NCBI GenBank assembly: GCA_030605515.1
Contig: JAUWIE010000068.1
Coordinates: 1-11,491 of the forward strand
Direction: 5' to 3'
Source: Thermoplasmatota archaeon
GTDB lineage: Archaea; Thermoplasmatota; E2; DHVEG-1
Length of the DNA stretch: 11,491 nt
This document shows, one piece after another, positions 1 to 6,500 of the stretch. Each line of letters opens with the position of its first letter. Positions within the stretch are counted from its first letter, which is position 1. Made by a program: the position numbers and the translations under genes. The notes beneath the pieces are model-generated. The model had not been told where the DNA came from and ran no database searches. It saw only the letters and a program-made list of their open reading frames with translations.

Positions 1-63
1 AGTATTTTTACTCTTTGGTTCTTTAGAAGATATCTTAAAGAAAATAATGAATTTCTGCAGTGA
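1..63 (+). CDS. C-terminal tail of a gene cut by the left edge (tentative)
   Basis: Frame 1 is open from the window edge to a TGA at 61-63 and encodes about 20 residues, SIFTLWFFRRYLKENNEFLQ. A hydrophobic/aromatic stretch is followed by a basic and acidic tail, as in the last segment of a membrane protein. A T-rich stretch and an inverted repeat start directly after the stop, which fits a transcript end. The fragment is too short to assign a family, and an open frame of this length can arise by chance. Confidence 0.35.
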   Translation, partial: SIFTLWFFRRYLKENNEFLQ

Positions 64-116
64 TTACCCCTACACTTTTTATTTTTTAAAAAAAATCTTA
101 TAATATGCAGGGGTAA
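64..116. terminator. Inverted repeat with T-run/A-run core between convergent genes
   Basis: TTACCCCT (64-71) is the exact reverse complement of AGGGGTAA (109-116). The interior holds a T-rich run followed by eight A residues, so a transcript from either side meets an oligo-U stretch. The repeat begins directly after the TGA of the left-edge frame and lies downstream of the minus-strand small membrane protein gene. A bidirectional terminator is the simplest reading. It could also be a remnant of a small mobile element. Confidence 0.45.
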
Positions 117-128
117 AATTATTTTGAA

Positions 129-149
129 ACCTGCTAGGTGTTGCTCCAA
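129..149 (+). repeat. Dispersed hairpin element, copy A
   Basis: ACCT-GCT-AGGT forms a four-base-pair stem with a three-base loop, followed by G and then TTGCTCCAA. The same layout recurs at 2479-2499, 3236-3257 and, on the other strand, 8900-8920, with compensating changes in the stem. This copy lies in the convergent intergenic region downstream of the small acidic membrane protein gene. Its function is unknown. Confidence 0.5.
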
Positions 150-217
150 TATCTAATCATATTTATCATTTTTTAATAAAAAAAAATTTGAGGATATCTA
201 AATACAAAATAATTATG

Positions 218-227
218 AAAAAAAAAA
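218..227 (-). terminator. Oligo-T stretch after the small membrane protein gene
   Basis: Ten consecutive A residues on the plus strand give T10 on the coding strand three bases past the TAA stop of the gene at 230-442. A second run of nine (178-186) follows. Oligo-T stretches after stop codons are the usual intrinsic terminators of archaea. Confidence 0.5.
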
Positions 228-229
228 GT

Positions 230-442
230 TTAAACCATCTCACCAATTTCTATTTCATCATCCTCGGGGATGAAAGAATCATCAATTTCATCAAATATAT
301 CTTCATCAGTCAGATCACCATCAGCAGGGACATAATTCTTCTGGTTTTCCACTAAAGAAGGCTGATTAGAAGCAACATATGCTACTGTTACAGCTGTTAC
401 AATAATTAAAAGAAAACATATTGATATAATTTTTTTATCCAT
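230..442 (-). CDS. Small membrane-anchored protein with an acidic tail
   Basis: A 70-residue protein of unknown function. Residues 5-24 are a single hydrophobic segment after MDKK, so it is either a signal peptide or an N-terminal anchor. The rest (about 27-70) is polar and strongly acidic, with D/E runs such as DEDIFDEIDD and EDDEIEIGE. By topology it should face outside the cell. The start is fixed because an in-frame TAA directly precedes the ATG. Upstream, GGAGG and GTGAT lie 13 and 7 bases from the ATG. The gene starts 27 bases after the secreted coiled-coil gene on the same strand, so they are probably co-transcribed and may act together at the cell surface. No family is recognised. The overlap of signal segment, ribosome binding site and operon spacing makes it likely to be a real gene. 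Confidence 0.65.
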   Translation of the reverse strand: MDKKIISICFLLIIVTAVTVAYVASNQPSLVENQKNYVPADGDLTDEDIFDEIDDSFIPEDDEIEIGEMV

Positions 443-469
443 TTATATATCACATCCTCCAATTATTTC

Positions 470-1477
470 TCATTTTGAATTTCCATTACCCTTTCCATTA
501 TTATTCCCATTTTTTGCCTTATCTGATCGATCTTTTCCCCTGTTTTGTTGTCGTTCTTCAAAGTTTAACATTGCATCTCCTGCTTCTTCACTAGCATAAT
601 TTTTTTTATCGATTTTTTCTTTTTTCAACTCTGAAAAAATCTGGTTTTTCTTTTCTTTTGTCATCATATTTACCATTTTACTTATTTGTGATTTGGCTTC
701 TTCCATTGTTATATTGCCATCTTGATATGCATCAGCTAGTAACTCATTTGTCACTCCAATAATTCCATATAATCGATGTATCTGGTTTCTATTAAATTGT
801 TTAATTCTGTTTTGGATTTTTTTACTATAATTTTGTAATTCTTCACCAACAATTTCTCTTATTTGCTCTTTGAGTTCTTTTATTTTAGCATCACTAAGGA
901 GTTCCTTTATTGTTTCTCTAAATTCTTTAGTTAGTTTTTTTGCATCGCTTTTTAGATCAACAAATTTTTGTACTGAATCATTTGCTGAAGCGTTTGCTGC
1001 TTGAACTTCTTCTAAAAGCAGCCTCATTTCATCAAGTATCGTCTCAAGCTCGGTTGTATTATATTCCAACACTTGTAATACTGTAACAGCTCTTTCTCCC
1101 TTGAGAAGATTTTTTGTTATAGCTTTTTCAAGCTGCAATAATCTGATCTCCGCTCCGAGAGTAGTGTTCATTATTTCTATTTCTTCTTCTGTATCATCAT
1201 CAATATCAGATTCGTTACCATCCGGGTCTTCAGTTTCATTTCCATCAGGTTCCTCTGTTTCATTATCATCAGGATCTTCTGTTTCATTATCATCAGGATC
1301 TCCTGTTTCATTTCCATCAGGATCACCAGTATCATTACCAACAGCAGCATAAATGTCATTTTTTGCTTTTAACTCAAAAACATCTACGGGATCTTCAACT
1401 CCAACATTTGCAAATGCTAATGAACAAATTGAAACCATTAGCACAAGCACCATACATAAACTCATCATCTTTTTCAT
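470..1477 (-). CDS. Secreted coiled-coil protein with an octapeptide sequon repeat
   Basis: A 335-residue exported protein without a known function. Residues 1-23 are a clear signal peptide ending AFA. Residues 48-90 are a repeat of period 8, of the form NETxDPDG, carrying six N-glycosylation sequons and many aspartates, so it is probably a glycosylated acidic spacer that may bind cations. Residues about 97-300 are rich in long charged helices (coiled coil likely), with further sequons. The C-terminus is a low-complexity Gly/Asn/Lys tail. I chose this ATG rather than one 93 bases upstream because AGGTGAT lies six bases before it, the signal peptide starts here, and the upstream extension would cover the TATA box. 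It lies 113 bases downstream of a membrane-anchored regulator gene and 27 bases upstream of a small acidic membrane protein gene. No cysteine outside the signal peptide and no lipobox were seen. Confidence 0.85.
   Translation of the reverse strand: MKKMMSLCMVLVLMVSICSLAFANVGVEDPVDVFELKAKNDIYAAVGNDTGDPDGNETGDPDDNETEDPDDNETEEPDGNETEDPDGNESDIDDDTEEEIEIMNTTLGAEIRLLQLEKAITKNLLKGERAVTVLQVLEYNTTELETILDEMRLLLEEVQAANASANDSVQKFVDLKSDAKKLTKEFRETIKELLSDAKIKELKEQIREIVGEELQNYSKKIQNRIKQFNRNQIHRLYGIIGVTNELLADAYQDGNITMEEAKSQISKMVNMMTKEKKNQIFSELKKEKIDKKNYASEEAGDAMLNFEERQQNRGKDRSDKAKNGNNNGKGNGNSK
1208..1336 (-). repeat. In-gene 24-bp tandem repeat encoding NETxDPDx
   Basis: Asparagines at residues 48, 56, 64, 72, 80 and 88 of the coiled-coil protein are spaced exactly eight residues apart. 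Five full units and a partial sixth (NES) are present. At DNA level the unit is 24 bases and near-identical between copies (TCAGGATC and GTTTCATT recur), so copy number can probably change by slippage or recombination. Confidence 0.85.
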
Positions 1478-1538
1478 ATCATTATCACCTCGGAAACCAT
1501 TTTTTTCCCGATTATACTTACATATTGGATGGAAGAAC

Positions 1539-1550
1539 ATATATACTTTA
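1539..1550 (-). promoter_or_regulatory. Candidate TATA box of the coiled-coil protein gene
   Basis: The coding strand reads TAAAGTATATATG about 62-74 bases before the ATG. With the usual archaeal distance of about 25 bases from TATA box to start site, the leader would be around 40 bases and include the AGGTGAT ribosome binding site. The A/T-rich box sits directly beside a tandem repeat at 1551-1570. Confidence 0.5.
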
Positions 1551-1570
1551 ACCGGAACAAACCGGAACAA
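1551..1570 (-). promoter_or_regulatory. Perfect 10-bp tandem repeat abutting the TATA box (probable operator)
   Basis: ACCGGAACAA occurs twice with no gap (1551-1560 and 1561-1570), which is TTGTTCCGGT twice on the coding strand. It lies directly upstream of the TATA-like box, where the archaeal BRE and activator sites occur. A 10-base period puts both copies on the same face of the helix. GC-rich TCCGG stands out in this AT-rich intergenic region. The neighbouring membrane-bound winged-helix protein is an obvious candidate binder, but that is inference. Confidence 0.5.
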
Positions 1571-1590
1571 CCTACTAAAAAAACAACAAT

Positions 1591-2346
1591 CTATGGTTTT
1601 TTCAAACGAATAAGATTTGACATACCAATTTTCTCAATTTCAATAAGGCCTTTAATCTCCAAAGAATGAACATTTCTTGAAACAGCAGCCTTTGGAATAT
1701 TAAGTTCCTTTTCAATCTCAACTTGAGTTAAAGGCCTCTTTGTCTCAATTAATAGCTCCATAATCTGCTTCTGTCTATCAGTAAGTCCTCTGAAATTATA
1801 TCCAACATCATTATCTAATTTTTCATTAGAACTTATCAATTCTTTTCTTTTATTTTGATAAACAGTAAAAACCAATAAAATAATTAAAATTAAAATAAAC
1901 ATTACAAATATCAATAATATATTAAAATCAAGTAAGCTCTTATTTATTTGATATTGAACAACAATTGATAAAGATTCATTCCCACCAGAGCCTGTTATAA
2001 TTAAACTACCAGATTCCTCCTTAATTCCCCTAAAACCAGATGATTTAATATAATTAATTGTGGAACCTTGAGGCAATGTAATAGTATATATATAATCTGA
2101 AAAAACCTCATTTTTTGTAATATTTAACAACCAATAACTCTGTTTTTTAAAAGTATACAACTCTGAATTCTCAACTAATAGATCCTGATGATTAGTCTTT
2201 CCATTAATACTAACAACACCTGAATCATCAACTCTTATATCTATATCAGCATAATAATCAGAGCAAACAGATGTCAAATTAAGAATAAAAAATAAAAACA
2301 CAAATAGAACAATTAAACATTTGTGTAAATTCCTTGATTTTCCCAT
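1591..2346 (-). CDS. Membrane-anchored winged-helix transcriptional regulator with an extracytoplasmic domain
   Basis: A 251-residue protein. Residues 10-28 form a signal peptide. About 30-138 is an extracytoplasmic beta-rich domain. About 141-163 is a transmembrane helix followed by a basic NKRK stop. Residues about 186-250 are a MarR-like winged helix: GLTDRQKQIMELL begins it, and IPKAAVSRNVHSLEIKG is the recognition helix. This layout matches archaeal membrane-anchored HTH proteins thought to sense envelope state and bind DNA at the membrane. GGAG lies six bases before the ATG. The gene ends 20 bases before the tandem repeat in the promoter of the secreted coiled-coil gene, which suggests it controls that gene and the small membrane protein after it. 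The ectodomain has two sequons (NIT at 75, NES at 123). The ligand and target are unknown. Confidence 0.85.
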   Translation of the reverse strand: MGKSRNLHKCLIVLFVFLFFILNLTSVCSDYYADIDIRVDDSGVVSINGKTNHQDLLVENSELYTFKKQSYWLLNITKNEVFSDYIYTITLPQGSTINYIKSSGFRGIKEESGSLIITGSGGNESLSIVVQYQINKSLLDFNILLIFVMFILILIILLVFTVYQNKRKELISSNEKLDNDVGYNFRGLTDRQKQIMELLIETKRPLTQVEIEKELNIPKAAVSRNVHSLEIKGLIEIEKIGMSNLIRLKKP

Positions 2347-2643
2347 TTTTTCTCCTTATAAACTGATTTATTAACCTTCATATCTACTTCTTGTTATTTC
2401 TAATAAATATATTGCTCATCCTTATTAAATCGTTATCATATTTTTTTATAAAAAATAATCAAAAGATCAATAAACAAAATCTGACAGATATTGCTCCAAC
2501 AGATAACTGTAGGCAAACAAAAAATAGACGTTTTAAATACGGTTTTTATCCTATAAAACTACTCTTATCCTGCTAGATCCGTAATATATTTTTAAAAAGT
2601 GTTTTCCATAGATGAAAGCTAGTTGTTATTGAATCTGAAATTA
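2347..2643. other. Intergenic region with promoter space and degenerate repeats
   Basis: About 297 bases between two minus-strand genes. It must hold the promoter of the membrane-anchored regulator. A TATA-like stretch at 2401-2414 is possible but unconvincing. It contains hairpin element copy B (2479-2499) and a 12-mer CCTATAAAACTA (2550-2561) that is repeated exactly at 3204-3215. A 61-codon plus-strand frame at 2391-2576 shows no ribosome binding site or family, so I do not call a gene. Confidence 0.5.
2479..2499 (+). repeat. Dispersed hairpin element, copy B
   Basis: ATCT-GAC-AGAT is a perfect stem with a three-base loop, followed by A and TTGCTCCAA. Similarity to copy C continues for about 15 more bases: CAGATAACTGTAGG here against CAGCTAGCTGCAGG there. 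Relative to copies A and C the stem pairs differ but stay complementary. Confidence 0.55.
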
Positions 2644-3012
2644 TCAATCATTTTTTGAGGAAATATCTGTTGCATGAGTGATATCATTTTCAGTAATGAT
2701 TCCCACCAAGATATTATTATAAATAACTGGTAATTTTTTTATGTTGTTTTTTTTCATTATTTTTACTGCTTCTTCAATTTTTGATAGAGAATATACCGTT
2801 TTTATATTTGGAGTCATAATATCTCTAACAAATGTGATTTTAGGGTTTTTTTCACCTAATATTATTTTTTCAATTATGTCTCTTTCAGTAACGATTCCTA
2901 CTATTAGATCCCCTTCCATTACTACAAGACAACCAACCATATGTTCTTGATATTTTTTACAGGTCTCCATTACTGTCTCGTTACTATTAATAGATATAAC
3001 TTCCCTTGTCAT
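2644..3012 (-). CDS. Tandem CBS-domain protein
   Basis: A 122-residue cytoplasmic protein made of one Bateman module. CBS1 spans about 1-50, with MTREVISI at the start and VGIVTERDIIEKI at the end. CBS2 spans about 62-116, with VRDIMTPNIKTV at the start and VGIITENDITHA at the end. Such pairs bind adenine nucleotides or S-adenosylmethionine and act as energy or ligand sensors. With no other domain attached, it probably acts in trans or as a dimer. The start is unusual: AGGAGGT ends one base before this ATG, which is too close for normal Shine-Dalgarno use, and the homologous segment starts exactly at MTRE where families usually have a few more residues. The frame continues upstream (LILIQEV) to a stop without an ATG, GTG or TTG, so an ATT start cannot be excluded. 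Confidence 0.85.
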   Translation of the reverse strand: MTREVISINSNETVMETCKKYQEHMVGCLVVMEGDLIVGIVTERDIIEKIILGEKNPKITFVRDIMTPNIKTVYSLSKIEEAVKIMKKNNIKKLPVIYNNILVGIITENDITHATDISSKND

Positions 3013-3052
3013 AACCTCCTGAATAAGAATGAGTCATCATCTCCTTTTTAAA

Positions 3053-3060
3053 GATATAAA
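3053..3060 (-). promoter_or_regulatory. Candidate TATA box of the CBS gene
   Basis: TTTATATC on the coding strand lies 41-48 bases before the ATG at 3012. A start site about 25 bases downstream would leave a leader of roughly 15-20 bases, including the AGGAGGT just before the ATG. Confidence 0.45.
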
Positions 3061-3235
3061 CAGATTACTATTTAATTTTATCCTCTAACCGTTTATAATT
3101 ACTTTTCTTTTTTTCCTAAAAGTATTTTTAGTAACTATTATTAACAAGAATTGCACTAGTTTAATTTCAACATTTTTTAAAAAAAGGTTTTCATGAGAAA
3201 GAACCTATAAAACTAATCTTTGATTATTTACTAAT

Positions 3236-3257
3236 ACTTGCCAAGTATTGCTTCCAA
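3236..3257 (+). repeat. Dispersed hairpin element, copy C
   Basis: ACTT-GCC-AAGT, extendable to a perfect seven-base-pair stem AATACTT / AAGTATT (3233-3249), is followed by TTGCTTCCAA. It sits directly before the recognisable part of the radical SAM remnant. CCTATAAAACTA, also found near copy B, lies 21 bases upstream. Confidence 0.55.
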
Positions 3258-3493
3258 CAGCTAGCTGCAGGGCATAGATTTATACATATAAGCGCCGAAG
3301 GGTGACGTTGAACCTTGTCCTTTTGCACCATATTTTGATATGAACCTAAATAAAGTATCATTAAAAGATGCGTTAAATTCAGAATTTCTAAAAAGAATCC
3401 GTGAAAACCATGATCAACTCCATGAAACCGGCGATAGGTGCATTATGGGAGAAACGCAAGATGGTACAAGCATTACTTAAAAAAACAAAATAG
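3246..3493 (+). pseudogene. Decayed C-terminal fragment of a radical SAM/SPASM protein
   Basis: Three reading frames join into one recognisable protein tail. Frame one (3258-3302) gives QLAAGHRFIHISAEG and then a stop. Frame two (3304-about 3435) gives DVEPCPFAPYFDMNLNK, then SLKDALNSEFLKRIRENHDQ and LHETG. Frame three (3437-3493) gives GALWEKRKMVQALLKKTK and then TAG. The order matches the C-terminal region of radical SAM proteins with a SPASM-type auxiliary cluster (AAGRxFxHxNAxGDVEPCPF, then a conserved ALWEKRE-like end). Two frameshifts are needed: an extra G in the GGG run at 3300-3302, and a change near 3433-3437. The whole N-terminal radical SAM core with its CxxxCxxC motif is absent from the window. 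It has no promoter or start, so it is a dead fragment. Assembly error could explain one frameshift but not the missing core. Confidence 0.7.
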
Positions 3494-3576
3494 AAACTTA
3501 CAAGATAGTAACTGTTTTTTTATAATTATACTGTTTTTCAACTTAATTTATAGTATATTATTGCACATTTATAACC

Positions 3577-6500
3577 TTATTTTATTTTATGTCCACAATT
3601 ATTACAAAAATTCTGTTTTCCTTCTATAGCTTTACCGCAATTTAGACAATAATTAAATGTTGATTCATTATCTAGATCAAGTGTTTTTTCCTCAATAGTT
3701 TTTTGTGCATTTAAATCATCCATATTTTTTACTACTTGTTCATCCGTGTTTTCATTTATTTTATTAATTTCAGTATCAGTTGCATCTGCAGCACTAACAC
3801 CAGCGGCAGTTACACCTGGATAAAATGGTTTATCTTGGCTCTGAGAAACCGGCTCCATACCTGCGACTCTGACTGGTTCTGAAAAAGGTGGTATATCTTT
3901 ATCAATAACATCTCGAGCGGGTTTTTTCTTTTTTCTGGATACTGCTATTTTTGCAATGATACCAAGTGCTATTGCAATTATTAATATTATGATAAATAGG
4001 AATAATGGATTGTCAAGTCTTGGTTGAAAGCTTATCCCAAAGGGTGAAACTGCTTGGTTGTTTACATTTAAATTAAATGATAGAACTTCAGAATATTGAT
4101 TTCCATCTGTACATCTAATATGAATTGTATGAATGCCGTTTTCTAAATCTTTTGCATTAATAACATAGTTCCAGTTATCTGTTCCATCTACGGTTTCCCA
4201 GTTTGTATTATCATCAATTCTTACTTCAACTCTTTTAATGGAACTACTTAAATTTCCTGTGCTATATGTCTTACCTGAAAGAGTAATGGTTCCCTCAACA
4301 GATGATAGTTCAGTATGGCTTAATATTTCAATAGGTGAGCGATCAATTGTAATAGATTTGCTGAAACTATGTGTTGCCCCATTATCATCTTCAACAGTTA
4401 ATTGCACATCGTAGCTTCCATGAGAAGGATAAGAATATACTGGATTTTGCTGGTTACTATTTTCATTATTTCCAAAATTCCACAGCCATTTAGAAATAGT
4501 TCCATCATAATCAGAAGAATTATCAACAAAAGATATCTTAGAAAGTGTGGTCATTGGATAATCTGGAAAAGTAAAATTAGCCACTGGAGGATAGTTAATT
4601 ATACCAACAAAACCAATAGTTGCAGAGGAGGGGATACTAATTGCATCTGTCCATCCGGATTTTGGATAGAATTGTTTTTGTCCACTATCATAGCTATCAA
4701 AAAGATAACTAGAATAACCTGCAAACAATAATTGTAACCTACCAAGAAATCTAAAAGAAGCTTCATAAGAAGGAATAATACCAATTTTAACTTCCCCTCC
4801 AGGTTCAGCATCTTCATCTATTTTTATTGAAAATTTATAATCAGTAAAAGATATTGGAATATCAGAAACATTCAAAGGCCCCTCATGAACTATTTGTCCT
4901 ATGATGTCCCCATTAATATCAAACCAGAGTTTAAAATCAAACTCGACTTCAGATAAAAGATTATAAGATTTATTATAAATTTCTACCGGATCAATACCAA
5001 CAGGATTGTCAATTAAGGTATCTGAAATAGTATCTCCCTTCAAATCAAATAATCCATCAGTTGCATAATCAATAATTGTACCTCCTATATCCATAACTGA
5101 TGAAAATTGTGTTATAAAACTTGGAACTTCCCCAGATATACTGAAACTCTTAGGAGTATATCCAATACTAACATCATATGTTTGACCTGGATTAAAACGA
5201 TTAATCGGCGTAATACTTATTGGGATACTAAACTCTCCATAAATTGGAATGTTCATATCTGAAAGATCAAAATCAAAACCCATTTGATTTGAATTCTGAG
5301 AGTAATTCACCTTACTCATTAAAATATCTACAGTAGTTGATCCGCCAGATTGAAAAGTGACACTCTTTGAAATAGTAGGGTAGTCATCAAGTTCAAAACT
5401 AACAATATATGTGCCCGGAAGTAAGCAGAGTTCAAAAACACCATATGACGCCTTTCCTTTGTAATCATCATCAACATATACATTTGGGTTTAATTTATTT
5501 CCAGAAGAATCTTTGATAACAAAATCTATACAAATAGGTTGTGTCCCTGTTGAAAACTTCCAGGAATAAGATGATTCAAGGTTATTTGCATAGATTGAAT
5601 TATCCTTTGCTCCTGTACCAATGGTACAGGTATATTCTGTCGAGTATTTGAAGGAATTATGTGTAATTGTTGCTATAGTATTATCATTAGTCCAGGACCA
5701 ATCTAAATTATAAACTGATGGAGAAATTGAAAAAGCCTGCTCAACTGAAGAAGTATCCATTGATTCGCTAAATTCAATTACGATATTCTCTGACGTAGAT
5801 GCGCTATTGGAAGGCTTAGCGGAAGTTACAGTTGGAGATGTACCATCTATTTTAATAGAAACAGCAAATGTATCGTTTTCACCATCATTATCTCTTACTG
5901 TAAGTGTTACTTCATATGTTCCTTCATTTTCATAAGTATGGAATGGGTTTTGAGAATAACTTGTATTCCCATCACCAAAAGTCCATGTCCAATTAACGAT
6001 ATCTCCGTTATCAGTTGATGTATCAGTGAAATCAATTTTAAATTCGTCAGAAGATAGATCCGCTGAATAAGTAAATTTTGCTGTTGGAGGCATAGAAAAA
6101 TCAGATATACTTATATCCGTTGAATAAGAATCAGTGTTACCATCCTCATCTCGAACTGTTAAAGAAACACTATATGTGTCCGCTGTAATAAATTGATGAT
6201 TGGGGTTTAGTTCATAACTGATATTACCATCACCAAAATCCCATGTCCTGTTAATAATATTATCATCTGAATCATATGATGTATCAGTAAATTCAATAGT
6301 ATCCTGTGTTGAAGGACTACTTGGAGAATAGGTAAAACTAGCAATTGGATATCCTAAATTTTCTATGTGAATATTATCAATATAATGATGATAATTCAGT
6401 TGGCTGTCTCCTGAAATTATTAATGATCCATCATTATTGGTATCTATAGCTCCATAGGAAGTATATTTTAAAACGTCATCAATAAAAAAACTTACAGTTT

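Noticed and set aside
1101..1352. Serine-rich plus-strand frame opposite the octapeptide repeat
   Set aside because: It is the antisense shadow of the repeat. It has no ribosome binding site.
1478..1570. 31-residue N-terminal extension of the coiled-coil protein
   Set aside because: It would cover the TATA box and part of the tandem repeat and hide the signal peptide. AGGTGAT supports the ATG at 1477.
2391..2576. 61-codon plus-strand frame in the regulator upstream region
   Set aside because: No ribosome binding site and no family. It crosses the promoter region and hairpin copy B.
129..3257. CRISPR array or integron attC interpretation of the dispersed hairpin element
   Set aside because: Copies are hundreds to thousands of bases apart, not regularly spaced, and no cas or integrase gene is present.
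3438..3629. 63-codon plus-strand frame starting MHYGRN
   Set aside because: Its start lies inside the radical SAM remnant in a wrong frame and its end overlaps the surface protein gene.
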